Shown one piece after another: positions 1 to 7,865 of a stretch of 22,446 nt of DNA (its first letter is position 1; every line of letters begins with the position of its first letter). Where the stretch lies: the NCBI GenBank assembly GCA_030599175.1, contig JAUVON010000006.1, forward strand, positions 1 through 22,446, given 5' to 3'. Under the pieces are notes generated by a model. That model had not been told where the DNA came from, ran no database searches, and saw only the letters and a program-made list of their open reading frames with translations. The stretch is from Desulfobulbaceae bacterium. Lineage in GTDB: Bacteria; Desulfobacterota; Desulfobulbia; Desulfobulbales; Desulfocapsaceae. The position numbers and the translations under genes were made by a program.

Positions 1-363
1 ATGGATATCCTGGTCGGACATCACATTGGACTGGATATGAGCTTTCTGCATGACGCAACGAGGAAAGTTCTCAATGGCGCGCTGGACAACCCGGGTATCG
101 ATACCATGCGAATGGCCAAAGGATATAAACGGGTCATGCTGGGCCACTATCATGACATGGGGGAAATGTCGCCAAGATATAACCTGAAGGATCTCAGCCA
201 TGACTTCAATTTGCCATGTTTTGAAGCCCATGACGCTCTTGAAGATGCCCTGCAGACAGCCTATCTATTTTTGTTTCTGACAAAAAAATTCAAAGCAGGG
301 GGCTTATTCTCCCTTCGTGACCTCTACCTTGCCGATCGTTCGGGAGAAATGACTGGCGAGTAG
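1..363 (+). CDS. 3'-5' exonuclease, DnaQ/DEDDh type, 3' part only
   Basis: The C-terminal part of a DEDDh exonuclease of the DNA polymerase III epsilon / DnaQ superfamily, which removes nucleotides from 3' ends using two metal ions. The frame is open at base 1, so the true start and the ExoI (DxE) motif probably lie upstream of the window; the ATG at base 1 need not be the start. What is visible: an ExoII-like motif with catalytic Asp12 (GHHIGLD, His where Asn is more common) and the ExoIII motif His77-x4-Asp82 (HDALEDA), typical of DEDDh enzymes. It ends with TAG at 361. As recalled, such exonucleases are often found near SSS/DUF4212 symporters and DUF294/CBS nucleotidyltransferase-like genes; the symporter pair is indeed next door on the other strand. 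The family is clear; the physiological substrate is unknown. Confidence 0.82.
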   Translation: MDILVGHHIGLDMSFLHDATRKVLNGALDNPGIDTMRMAKGYKRVMLGHYHDMGEMSPRYNLKDLSHDFNLPCFEAHDALEDALQTAYLFLFLTKKFKAGGLFSLRDLYLADRSGEMTGE

Positions 364-404
364 TTTTACCTTATTGAATTTACAGTAACAAAAATATTTC
401 CGAC

Positions 405-1169
405 TTATTCATCTACTCGTTCCGGAGGGAAAAGTCGTGTCAGGAAGGATCGTTTTTGAACCGGTTGATTCAAGAGTATATTAAGGTTATCCTGCGCCGT
501 ATAATTTCTATCCCAGAGGGCAATAGCCTTTTCGTAATTTTGCCGTGCCTCCCCCAACTCTCCACGATATCTGTTGATCATTCCCAGGTTGGTCAATGAG
601 ACAGAGATCCTGCGGGGTGTTTCAATTTGTGCATCCGCTATACTGTCTACTCTTTTTTTAACTACTTTGTCTATACTCATACCGGCGAATGCCGGGTCAT
701 CAGCTTTGAAAAATGGCGCGATGCGTGTTTTAATCTGCTCTTTTGACAGGTTTCCCATATCAGCGAGCCATTTTTCATAAATATCAATTGCCTGCCTGGT
801 ATAATCCACTGCTGACTGAAGGTATTTGTTCATTGCTGCCTGGTCGATATCTTTTTCAGTAAGCAGAGTCGTTTCAAGTTCAACGAGGTAGACTGTCGCC
901 TTATTGTTAAGCAGTACACCTATCTCGTAAGACGACTCATAGCCGGGGGTGTCGCGATAGATGTCAAGCATAGTGTCGAGCATCCTCAGGGCTTCAACAT
1001 ATTCGTCACTTTCCAGTTCCTTATCATACTCCAGGAAAAGCGTTTTGGCCGGCATAATACGAGGATCCTCAGCACTGTTGATGTTCTCATAGTATAAATA
1101 GGAACCGATGAAAATGGTGGCTGTGATAGTGAGAGTCATCGCAAGGACTTTCTTTGTGCCTGGTTGCAT
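405..1169 (-). CDS. Membrane-anchored TPR-containing protein, function unknown
   Basis: A 254-residue protein with one N-terminal membrane segment (about residues 9-25, no clear cleavage site), so the rest is probably periplasmic. The C-terminal half carries one recognisable TPR-like helix pair (about residues 188-222, with LTNLGMINRYRGELGEARQNYEKAI), and helical segments around residues 50-75 and 110-140 may be degenerate repeats. This suggests a protein-protein interaction scaffold, but no catalytic motif is visible. The start is the ATG at 1169, with a weak GAGG about 12 bases upstream. It lies 89 bp downstream of the symporter gene on the same strand, but a strong terminator sits in that gap, so it is probably transcribed separately or by read-through. 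It converges on the exonuclease gene across 41 bp. I cannot name a function. Confidence 0.75.
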   Translation of the reverse strand: MQPGTKKVLAMTLTITATIFIGSYLYYENINSAEDPRIMPAKTLFLEYDKELESDEYVEALRMLDTMLDIYRDTPGYESSYEIGVLLNNKATVYLVELETTLLTEKDIDQAAMNKYLQSAVDYTRQAIDIYEKWLADMGNLSKEQIKTRIAPFFKADDPAFAGMSIDKVVKKRVDSIADAQIETPRRISVSLTNLGMINRYRGELGEARQNYEKAIALWDRNYTAQDNLNILLNQPVQKRSFLTRLFPPERVDE

Positions 1170-1195
1170 TGAAAACTGTTACCTCAGGTAGTGTC

Positions 1196-1238
1196 TTAAA
1201 AAAAAACCGGCCTCCCCATACCATTATGAAGAGACCGG
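1196..1238 (-). terminator. Intrinsic terminator of the symporter operon
   Basis: Read on the minus strand, an 8-bp stem (CCGGTCTC pairing with GGGGCCGG-like arm GAGGCCGG, one G-U pair) encloses a loop of about 15 nt and is followed directly by nine T residues (plus-strand A run 1198-1206). It sits 21 bp past the stop codon of the symporter gene, which is the expected place. It points only along the minus strand. Confidence 0.85.
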
Positions 1239-1258
1239 AAAACTAAAAACTATTAAAT

Positions 1259-2935
1259 CTACTGCCTCATGCCGTGAACTTCTTCCGCCAGATGCTTCCT
1301 GATAGGCTCAGGAGTTGGTTCCCCCATACCTGAGAAAACAATATTAGCGAGAATGGCGAGTGGAGCAGCGATCCAGGCAAAATACCATGGATTCAACCAG
1401 TAGCCGACAAAGGCAGCGCCGGGAAGAGCTACCCCGAATTTAGCACAGATAAAGTAAAATATAGAAAATACTGTGAAAAATCCTCCGACTGTAAGACTGG
1501 CAATACCTCCCGACCTGTTAGACCCACTCCACCAGATTCCAAGCAGGAACAGTGGGAAAATCGTACAGCCGGCAATGGAAAATGCAAGGGCAACAAGCTG
1601 GGCAACGAGTGCCAGTTTCAAGAGAGCAACAAGCATAACACCCACGGCCATAACAACTGTGGCTATTTTGGCCATCCTTACCTGCTGGTCACCTGTTGCT
1701 TCAGGGTTAATGATCTTAAAATAAATATCATTTGCAAACGCCGAGGAACCTGCAACCAGAAGGCCGGAGACAGTTGAAAACGCAGCAGAAACTGCACCTG
1801 CAGCAAGGAAACCGACGATTATCGGATTTACAGAACCAAGCTGCGCGGTATAGACCACGATGGCATCTTTTGCCAGCGCGCCTACTTCCGGACTGGAGGA
1901 AAGAATCTTACCAAATGCGGAGTAGAGCGGAGCAGTCCAGTAAAGCAGACAGATGAAGAACAGTCCCCAGGTTACAGACCAGCGGGCATCAGCCGGTTTG
2001 GGTACTACATAAAACTTCTGGATAACATGGGGTAAGCCGGCAGTACCGATCATCAGTGCGAAACATGTAGCCATCCACTGGAAAAAATCCTTGCCGGTAG
2101 CAGTATCCCAGGGCATGGCAAATTCCGGGCTGGGAACCGTCTGCATGGCATGACCAAAAGAGTTGACAAACGGGGTGGCATTACCTGCCACGATATCCGA
2201 AACAACGCGGCCATAGCCGAGTTCGGGAATGAGCCAGAAATACTTAAATTTGAAGGTCAAAATAAAGGCCGGAATCAGGAAGGCAGTGATCAGAATGACA
2301 TACTGTACAATCTGATTCTTGGTAACACCGAGCATACCGGAGACGAGGGTATAGGCAAGAACAACAGTTCCACCGACGATAACCGATGCTGCATACGGCA
2401 TGCCAAAGATCCATTTGAACATCAGGCCGATACCGCCAAACTGACCAACGGTGTAACAAAATGAAATAAAGATTGCGATAATTGCCGTCCAAAACCGCAT
2501 TCCATTGGAATAATAACGATCACCAATAAAATCTGTGGCTGTATATTTTCCAAAACGCCTGATCTGTGAGGCCATAAGCAGCAGAAGCAGACAGTATCCG
2601 CCGGTCCAGCCTACCACGTAAGACAAGCCATGATAACCACTGCCGTACATGATTGCAGCCATACCGAGAAAAGAAGCGGCAGACATCCAGTTTGAGGCAA
2701 TAGCCATACCTGCACCAACCCTGGAAATGGAACGTCCAGCGGCATAATAATCAGAAGTACCCTCGGCCTTGTTCATAAACCCGACCCATAAAAACAGCAG
2801 GATACAGGCTGTAAGGATAATGGCCGGTACCAGCTTGAAGCTACCCTCAAGCGCAACTCCTGCAAACGCAGGGGAAGCAAAAAATACCATGGCCGGTAGT
2901 AAGAATAATAACGCTTTACATTTGATTTTATTCAT
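1259..2935 (-). CDS. Sodium:solute symporter, large subunit (acetate-permease-like, VC_2705 type)
   Basis: A member of the sodium:solute symporter (SSS) family, an inner-membrane carrier that uses the sodium gradient to import a small substrate. The protein is 558 residues with about 13 hydrophobic segments. The first one (about residues 8-26, ending SPAFAG) looks like a cleavable signal peptide, as in ActP-type permeases. Conserved SSS stretches are visible, such as SDYYAAGRSISRVGAG and ASNWMSAASFLGMA early in the protein. I chose ATG at 2935 rather than the in-frame GTG at 2941, because AGGAGG lies 7 bases before the ATG and would almost touch the GTG. The gene starts just after the stop of the small-subunit gene, so the two are surely co-translated. 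Acetate or another short carboxylate is the likely substrate by analogy, not shown by the sequence. Confidence 0.92.
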   Translation of the reverse strand: MNKIKCKALLFLLPAMVFFASPAFAGVALEGSFKLVPAIILTACILLFLWVGFMNKAEGTSDYYAAGRSISRVGAGMAIASNWMSAASFLGMAAIMYGSGYHGLSYVVGWTGGYCLLLLLMASQIRRFGKYTATDFIGDRYYSNGMRFWTAIIAIFISFCYTVGQFGGIGLMFKWIFGMPYAASVIVGGTVVLAYTLVSGMLGVTKNQIVQYVILITAFLIPAFILTFKFKYFWLIPELGYGRVVSDIVAGNATPFVNSFGHAMQTVPSPEFAMPWDTATGKDFFQWMATCFALMIGTAGLPHVIQKFYVVPKPADARWSVTWGLFFICLLYWTAPLYSAFGKILSSSPEVGALAKDAIVVYTAQLGSVNPIIVGFLAAGAVSAAFSTVSGLLVAGSSAFANDIYFKIINPEATGDQQVRMAKIATVVMAVGVMLVALLKLALVAQLVALAFSIAGCTIFPLFLLGIWWSGSNRSGGIASLTVGGFFTVFSIFYFICAKFGVALPGAAFVGYWLNPWYFAWIAAPLAILANIVFSGMGEPTPEPIRKHLAEEVHGMRQ

Positions 2936-2946
2936 TTTCACCCCTC

Positions 2947-3654
2947 CTATTCGAATGATTTTTCCATTTCATATTTTTTCATTAATCCGTCGATTTTAAA
3001 ACAGTACACAAGACAGATAAGTACGAACAATGTCAGCAGCAAAAGTGCCGTGTACAGATAATGAAATGGAAAACCGAAAACGATAGTATCGGTGAGGAAT
3101 GACTGATTATGGATGAAAAATTTATCCATAACCGGCTTAAGAGCCTCGTCGGTCATAGCCAGCTTGTCCGGACTGACTTTTATAAGGGCATAAGGTACCA
3201 CAGCCATCATGGCTGGATTTTCGGTAATCCCCAATGCGGTATTAATAAAACCCACATCAACCTTACTGTCTGAGGCTGCCTTGGTGGCGGCTGCCAGAAG
3301 GGTCTCTTTCGCATCACCGGGAAGAAGATCATACACGGTTGAGGTAAAAGCAGTCTTTAAGGCGTCATTTTTCAGCAGAGCACCACTTTTGCCAAGAAGG
3401 GCAAGATACGTATTTGCAGCTGCAACCTTTTCCTCAGCTGTAGCACTACCATCAGCAAGTTTTGGAGCAATCTGCTGATAAGCCACGTAGGTGGCCTCGG
3501 GGGTCGGGGTTTCCATAATTTTCAGCAGAGTTTGAAATCCGTATGTGGCTAAGAACCATATGGTCAGTCCAATGATAATTGCCCTGATGTTCTCCTTTAA
3601 GAATGGTGTTGATGGCTTGAAAAAGTTAACTTCATAACTCCTACTTTCTTCCAT
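2947..3654 (-). CDS. Symporter small subunit, DUF4212-like, with a large inserted domain
   Basis: A 235-residue partner of the SSS protein. DUF4212 small subunits are normally about 80-100 residues: two membrane helices and little else. Here helix 1 (about residues 22-47, IIIGLTIWFLATYGFQTLL) and helix 2 (about residues 190-220, beginning GFPFHYLYTALLLL and ending near KIDGLMKKY) match that plan, but about 135 Ala/Lys/Asp-rich, mostly helical residues lie between them. With basic residues at both termini inside, the insert should face the periplasm. The start is ATG at 3654 with AGGAGG at good spacing; a 43-residue upstream in-frame extension lacks support. The TAG stop lies 11 bp before the symporter ATG, and the symporter's ribosome binding site overlaps the end of this gene. 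Assignment to DUF4212 rests on helix pattern and context, as no search was run. Confidence 0.8.
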   Translation of the reverse strand: MEESRSYEVNFFKPSTPFLKENIRAIIIGLTIWFLATYGFQTLLKIMETPTPEATYVAYQQIAPKLADGSATAEEKVAAANTYLALLGKSGALLKNDALKTAFTSTVYDLLPGDAKETLLAAATKAASDSKVDVGFINTALGITENPAMMAVVPYALIKVSPDKLAMTDEALKPVMDKFFIHNQSFLTDTIVFGFPFHYLYTALLLLTLFVLICLVYCFKIDGLMKKYEMEKSFE

Positions 3655-3935
3655 TGTACTCCTCCTTTTAATTGACGGCTTTCTGTTCTCGGAATAAACT
3701 CTATCCCCTCTTCCAAAAACAACCAATCCCTTAGTAATACGGGCATGCTTCACACCGGACATCATCCCTACGGCTGGCCACATCAGCGTGACCCTGCCAT
3801 ATTAAAGAATGTCAGGTTGGTACAACAACTAAAGACAGTTCAGAATTTTTCTCGTCAATAAATTTCTCGTTTCTACTCATGCTCAATACCAACAGCTTAC
3901 TACTGACTGCGCAAATTGAATTACAGCCACTCTAC

Positions 3936-3977
3936 CTAGGAGGCTGTCCGAGAATGCATTTTCGGACAGCCTCCTAG
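3936..3977. repeat. 42-bp palindrome, minimal member of the CTAG-ended inverted repeat family
   Basis: Arms of 16 bp (CTAGGAGGCTGTCCGA and its exact reverse complement) flank GAATGCATTT, which is itself nearly palindromic. The left arm plus centre matches the left end of the element at 21511-21657 at all but about two of 26 positions, so the two are related. It looks like a pair of transposon ends joined with almost nothing between them. No T run follows on either strand, so an intrinsic terminator is unlikely. Confidence 0.8.
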
Positions 3978-4418
3978 AGTTCAGTTGGTCATTCATCAAT
4001 TTTATTTATCAAATATTTAAGCAACACTCAAGTAAAAAAACTGGTATGGCTAAACATTAATCCCTTAATTTCCGTTAAAGATAACTAATCTCATTTCGCC
4101 CTGTTACACGTTCATGCGAGTATTTAACTTTTAAATGTAATACTGAATCATTTTCGGCCGGATTGAATCATAATTCCAAATGATTTCGGCAAAAGGATCC
4201 GTCTACTTACCTCCGTTATCATATATTTTCTGCCAAGCGAGCGCTCAATCTAGATGGAATAAACACGAAATTAACAGCTCTTGAGAAGTTTTGTGAAAAT
4301 GAAATTCTATTTTTGATTAGCCGATGACTGGAGCCCAAAAAAAAGTCTCTGAGGTGCTATAAATTGTCAGGCATATTGCTGCTCTTTAGAACTCTTTTTT
4401 ACTGTTACTCCTTCCTGC

Positions 4419-4447
4419 TTGACATACTCATTAATACGAAGTATTTT
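4419..4447 (+). promoter_or_regulatory. Candidate sigma70 promoter for the ffh operon
   Basis: TTGACA (4419-4424) matches the -35 consensus fully. It is followed after exactly 17 bp by TATTTT (4442-4447), 4 of 6 with the -10 consensus. It lies about 160 bp upstream of the ffh start and is the only TTGACA I found in a non-coding region here. Prediction from consensus only. Confidence 0.5.
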
Positions 4448-4608
4448 TCCTTTCTTTTGAGTTTGGTAATGACAACAGATTCCTCCCCCTGTCAGTGGTG
4501 GTGGAAGTCTGTTTTTTTATATGATGAAATAATCTGACAAAATAAACAGCAGGAAGCTGACACAAACCATTTTTCGGTTTTTTGCTGGTATTGCTTTGTA
4601 CTCTCTTT

Positions 4609-5964
4609 ATGTTTGAAAATTTGACAGACAGGCTCGAAGGGGTATTTAAAAAACTCCGGGGCCATGGCAGGCTTACTGAAGATAACATCCGGGAGGCGAT
4701 GCGTGAGGTGCGCGTAGCCCTGCTTGAAGCAGATGTAAACTTCAAAGTTGCCAAAGATTTTGTTGCACTGGTAACCGAAAAAGCCATAGGAAGGGAGGTT
4801 TCCAAAAGTCTTTCGCCGGGGCAGCAGATCATCAAGATAGTCCATGAGGAGCTGGTAAATCTTCTGGGGACTACTACAGAACAGATACAACTCGATGGAC
4901 GTCAGCCTGTTATTATTATGATGGCAGGTCTCCAGGGATCAGGAAAAACAACGACCGCCGGAAAACTTGCTGCAATGCTCAAAAGCCGGGGGAGAAAACC
5001 CTACCTGATCCCCGCGGATATTTACCGTCCGGCAGCCATTGAACAACTCCAGGTGCTTGGAAGACAGATCGATGTCCCGGTACATCCTTCAACACCTGAT
5101 ATCAAGCCTGTAGATATCTGCAAACATGCAGTCAACGAGGCAGCACTCAAAGAATATGACACCCTGATCATTGACACCGCCGGACGCCTTCACGTTGACG
5201 AAGAGCTGATGGGAGAACTGAAAGATATCCAGTCTGCAATACCGCTTACCGAGATACTCTTTGTGGCCGACGCCATGACCGGCCAGGATGCGGTAACAGT
5301 TGCAGATAAGTTTAATCAGGATCTTGAGATTTCAGGAGTTGTACTGACCAAGATTGAAGGTGACGCCCGGGGCGGGGCTGCCCTTTCCATCAAGCATATC
5401 ACCGGCAAACCGATTAAATTCGTCGGTATCGGTGAAGGACTCGATGCCCTGGAAGTTTTCCATCCGGACAGAATTGCCTCCCGCATCCTTGGCATGGGTG
5501 ATATTCTCACCTTAATTGAAAAAGCTGAAGCGGTAGTTGATAAAAAGGAAGCAGACAAGCTAGCCCAGAAATTAAAAAAGAACCTGTTCACTCTTGAAGA
5601 TTTTCTTGACCAGATTCAACAGATCAAGAAGATGGGATCCCTTGAACAGATTCTTGACATGGTTCCCGGTATCAACAAGCTCAAACAGCTTAAAGATGCT
5701 CCTAAACCTGATGAGCGAGAACTTGTCAAGACGGAAGCAATTATCCGTTCGATGACGTTTAAGGAAAGAAAAAACCACAAAATCATCAATACCAGCAGAC
5801 GCAGTCGTATCGCAGCAGGATCAGGCACTACCTTGACCGACGTCAACAAAGTACTGAAAAGTTATACCCAGATGCTGAAAATGATGAAAAAAATCCGTGG
5901 TAAACCCGGGGCTATTATGGGCCGCAAACGCAGAAAATTGCCGAAAGGCATGAAGAGAAGATAA
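4609..5964 (+). CDS. ffh: Signal recognition particle GTPase Ffh
   Basis: The SRP54-type GTPase that, with 4.5S RNA, binds signal sequences on nascent membrane proteins and delivers ribosomes to FtsY at the inner membrane. The 451 residues show the N helical bundle (1-90), the G domain with P-loop GLQGSGKTT (107-115), DTAGRLHVDEELM, and TKIEGDARGG, then the methionine-rich M domain (from about 325) with a basic RNA-binding helix (INTSRRSRIAAGSG) and a basic tail ending KGMKRR. Length is normal. I chose ATG at 4609 (MFENLTDRLEG, the usual family start) over a TTG nine codons earlier; no strong Shine-Dalgarno is seen before it. It is the first gene of a translation-related operon, an order common in bacteria. 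The SRP RNA gene is not in this window. Confidence 0.97.
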   Translation: MFENLTDRLEGVFKKLRGHGRLTEDNIREAMREVRVALLEADVNFKVAKDFVALVTEKAIGREVSKSLSPGQQIIKIVHEELVNLLGTTTEQIQLDGRQPVIIMMAGLQGSGKTTTAGKLAAMLKSRGRKPYLIPADIYRPAAIEQLQVLGRQIDVPVHPSTPDIKPVDICKHAVNEAALKEYDTLIIDTAGRLHVDEELMGELKDIQSAIPLTEILFVADAMTGQDAVTVADKFNQDLEISGVVLTKIEGDARGGAALSIKHITGKPIKFVGIGEGLDALEVFHPDRIASRILGMGDILTLIEKAEAVVDKKEADKLAQKLKKNLFTLEDFLDQIQQIKKMGSLEQILDMVPGINKLKQLKDAPKPDERELVKTEAIIRSMTFKERKNHKIINTSRRSRIAAGSGTTLTDVNKVLKSYTQMLKMMKKIRGKPGAIMGRKRRKLPKGMKRR

Positions 5965-5968
5965 AGGG

Positions 5969-5991
5969 TTCTGAGCTGAATCTGCTCAGGA
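5969..5991 (+). other. Small hairpin between ffh and rpsP
   Basis: CTGAGC (5971-5976) and GCTCAG (5984-5989) form a stem with a 7-nt loop, extendable by weak pairs, five bases after the ffh stop. There is no following T run, so it is more likely an mRNA processing or stability element than a terminator. Function is a guess. Confidence 0.35.
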
Positions 5992-6036
5992 AATCATAGG
6001 GTAAACCTGTATATATTAACCGGAGGAATAACCGGA

Positions 6037-6282
6037 ATGGCAGTACGTATTCGATTAACTCGATTTGGCAGAAAGAAAAAACCTTTCTATCGTATTATTG
6101 TTGCAGACAGCGAAGCAAAACGTGATGGAAAATTCCTTGACATTGTCGGTACCTACGACCCGCTCCAGGATCCGGCTGCAATAAAAATTGACAACCAGAA
6201 GCTTGAGAACTGGCTTGGCAAGGGTGCACTCCCTACCACAACCGTCATGAGTTTGATTAAAAAAGCCTCAGTTGCAGAGTAG
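6037..6282 (+). CDS. rpsP: Small ribosomal subunit protein bS16
   Basis: Ribosomal protein S16, which binds 16S rRNA early in 30S assembly. The 81-residue product starts [20 protein letters not shown], the signature of the family, followed by [18 protein letters not shown] and a short C-terminal segment ([14 protein letters not shown]); the length is normal. A good GGAGG lies about 10 bases before the ATG. It is 72 bp after ffh and 4 bp before khpA, so translation of the next gene is probably coupled to it. Confidence 0.98.
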   Translation: MAVRIRLTRFGRKKKPFYRIIVADSEAKRDGKFLDIVGTYDPLQDPAAIKIDNQKLENWLGKGALPTTTVMSLIKKASVAE

Positions 6283-6286
6283 TACA

Positions 6287-6517
6287 ATGCAAGAACTTAT
6301 AGTCTGCATTGCAAAATCACTGGTCGATCAACCGGATGAAGTGAATGTTACACTGACGGAAGAAGATGATACAGTGACTATTGAACTGAGTGTTGCACCT
6401 GAGGATCTGGGAAAGGTGATAGGCAAGCAGGGCAGAACAGCCCGTGCCATGCGTTCACTGCTCTCAGCTGCAGCTGCAAAATTTGACAAACGATCCAGGC
6501 TTGAGATCTTAGAGTAG
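6287..6517 (+). CDS. khpA: KH-domain RNA-binding protein KhpA (YlqC family)
   Basis: A single KH domain of 76 residues, the standard KhpA/YlqC length. The RNA-binding GxxG loop is seen as GKQG (residues 46-49) inside [16 protein letters not shown]. In Gram-positive bacteria KhpA pairs with KhpB and influences small RNAs and cell-wall growth; its role in this group is less known. The gene sits between rpsP and rimM, its classic position. I chose ATG at 6287; an in-frame TTG at 6272 would overlap rpsP and add five unconserved residues. The Shine-Dalgarno is weak, consistent with coupling to rpsP. Confidence 0.93.
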   Translation: MQELIVCIAKSLVDQPDEVNVTLTEEDDTVTIELSVAPEDLGKVIGKQGRTARAMRSLLSAAAAKFDKRSRLEILE

Positions 6518-6530
6518 CTGTTTTCCGGTT

Positions 6531-7094
6531 ATGGTGAAGGACTATTCTTATCCCACTGAGAGTTTTTTGCTCCTGGGAAAGATTGCCAAAGCTCATGGCA
6601 TGCGGGGAGAGGTAAAGATATTCCCTTTCTCCGGACAGCCAGAGAATATCAGGACATACAGAGAACTTGTTCTGGTTAACAGTAAAGGTGACTTGTCGCC
6701 ACCTTTGGCGATTCTAGGCTGTAGAGTCCAGGGGAAAGTGGCAATTACCAGCCTCGAATCAATCACCAACCGTGATAAAGCGGAGGATATTGAAGGCATG
6801 GGGGTACTGCTTGCCAAAACAAATCTTCCTGAACTTACGGAAAATGAGTTTTACTGGCACCAGTATATCGGTAAAACAGTGAGAGATCTGAAAGACCGAC
6901 AGATAGGGAAAATAGAAGCTATTTTCCCCAGCGGCAGTCAGGACATAATGGTTATCAATTCCGGTACTGAAGAAATACTCGTTCCGATTTCGAAAACCAT
7001 TGTGGTAAGAGAGAGCAGCGAGGAGATAACCATAGACCCTCCACCAGGACTGCTGGAACTCTACACCGACTATTCCGGTGAGCGGGACAATTAA
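6531..7094 (+). CDS. rimM: 16S rRNA processing / 30S maturation protein RimM
   Basis: RimM binds S19 and helps mature the 3' domain of the 30S subunit. The 187 residues show the N-terminal beta-barrel ([20 protein letters not shown], about residues 13-32, the family hallmark) and a C-terminal PRC-barrel (about residues 100-180) with [14 protein letters not shown] and [12 protein letters not shown]. Length is normal. It begins 13 bp after khpA and ends 8 bp before trmD. A GTG one codon after the ATG is an alternative start. Confidence 0.95.
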   Translation: MVKDYSYPTESFLLLGKIAKAHGMRGEVKIFPFSGQPENIRTYRELVLVNSKGDLSPPLAILGCRVQGKVAITSLESITNRDKAEDIEGMGVLLAKTNLPELTENEFYWHQYIGKTVRDLKDRQIGKIEAIFPSGSQDIMVINSGTEEILVPISKTIVVRESSEEITIDPPPGLLELYTDYSGERDN

Positions 7095-7102
7095 ATTCCC
7101 GG

Positions 7103-7864
7103 ATGATATTTGACATAGTAACCATTTTCCCTGATCTCCTTGATTCTCCTCTTAATGAGGGTATCCTCAAGAGGGCCAGGCAAAAGGGCCAGATCGAAAT
7201 CAATCTGGTTGATATTCGTAATTTTACCTTTGACCGCCACCACACCACCGATGATAGGCCATTTGGCGGTGGTGAAGGTATGGTAATGAAAGCTGAACCC
7301 CTTGCTCTGGCAGTCGGGCAGAGAAGGAAAGTTAACCCTTCAGGGAAAGTAGTACTGCTCAGTCCCCAGGGAGTGAGATACGATCAAACCGTCGCCCGGA
7401 AACTTTCCCGGGAATCAGGCCTTATTCTTGTTTGCGGAAGATATGAGGGTGTTGATGAGCGGTTTCGTATGGAATATGTGGATGAAGAGATTTCCCTGGG
7501 AGATTTTATCCTGACCGGAGGAGAGCTCGCGGCCATGGTGATCATTGACTCTGTTACGCGTCTTCTACCCGGTGTTCTCGGATGTGCTGACTCAGCAGAT
7601 AAAGATACCTTCAGCAGAAACCTGCTGAAGCATCCCCAGTATACCAGGCCACGGGTTTTTAATGGAACAGAAGTACCGACAGAGCTCCTCTCGGGTGACC
7701 ACGAGTTGATTGCAACTTACCGTTTTGTTGCTTCAGTTAAAAGGACACTGCAGAGACGTCCGGAATTGGTAAAAAAAGAACAATTCAGCAACCGTGAACT
7801 TAAGATATTACAGCAACATGGCCTCTACCAAAAGGTAGTACAGGTACAAAGAGATAGAGAATAA
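7103..7864 (+). CDS. trmD: tRNA (guanine37-N1)-methyltransferase TrmD
   Basis: TrmD makes m1G37 in tRNAs to prevent +1 frameshifting, using S-adenosylmethionine bound in a SPOUT trefoil knot. The 253-residue protein shows the family's N terminus ([16 protein letters not shown]), [12 protein letters not shown], the knot stretch [11 protein letters not shown] (residues 110-120) and [15 protein letters not shown], and the C-terminal helical domain. All key motifs look intact and the length is normal. It follows rimM by 8 bp, and only one base separates its TAA from the ATG of a second SPOUT methyltransferase gene. Confidence 0.97.
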   Translation: MIFDIVTIFPDLLDSPLNEGILKRARQKGQIEINLVDIRNFTFDRHHTTDDRPFGGGEGMVMKAEPLALAVGQRRKVNPSGKVVLLSPQGVRYDQTVARKLSRESGLILVCGRYEGVDERFRMEYVDEEISLGDFILTGGELAAMVIIDSVTRLLPGVLGCADSADKDTFSRNLLKHPQYTRPRVFNGTEVPTELLSGDHELIATYRFVASVKRTLQRRPELVKKEQFSNRELKILQQHGLYQKVVQVQRDRE

Positions 7865-7865
7865 G

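Larger units (their letters stand above)
3655..4608. other. Long AT-rich non-coding region between divergent operons
   Basis: About 950 bp without a convincing gene separate the minus-strand symporter operon from plus-strand ffh. Open frames here are short or antisense to ffh. It holds AGGAGG just upstream of the small-subunit ATG, a 42-bp palindrome (3936-3977), a weak dyad AATCATTT/AAATGATT (4146-4153 and 4178-4185) and the ffh promoter candidate (4419-4447). I see no tRNA or recognisable structured RNA. The length suggests room for regulation of both operons or decayed sequence. Confidence 0.6.

Noticed and set aside
3655..3783. 43-residue N-terminal extension of the symporter small subunit
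   Set aside because: A strong AGGAGG precedes the ATG at 3654, and the upstream residues contain no membrane or family features.
3784..3810. Possible sigma54 (-24/-12) promoter on the minus strand upstream of the symporter operon
   Set aside because: GG and GC elements are spaced 9 instead of 10 bases and the flanking consensus is poor.
3936..3977. Palindrome as an intrinsic terminator
   Set aside because: No T run follows on either strand and no gene ends nearby; its likeness to the 21511 element explains it better.
4431..4890. Two minus-strand frames of about 133 residues opposite the start of ffh
   Set aside because: They are antisense to conserved ffh coding sequence, low in protein-like character and without ribosome binding sites.
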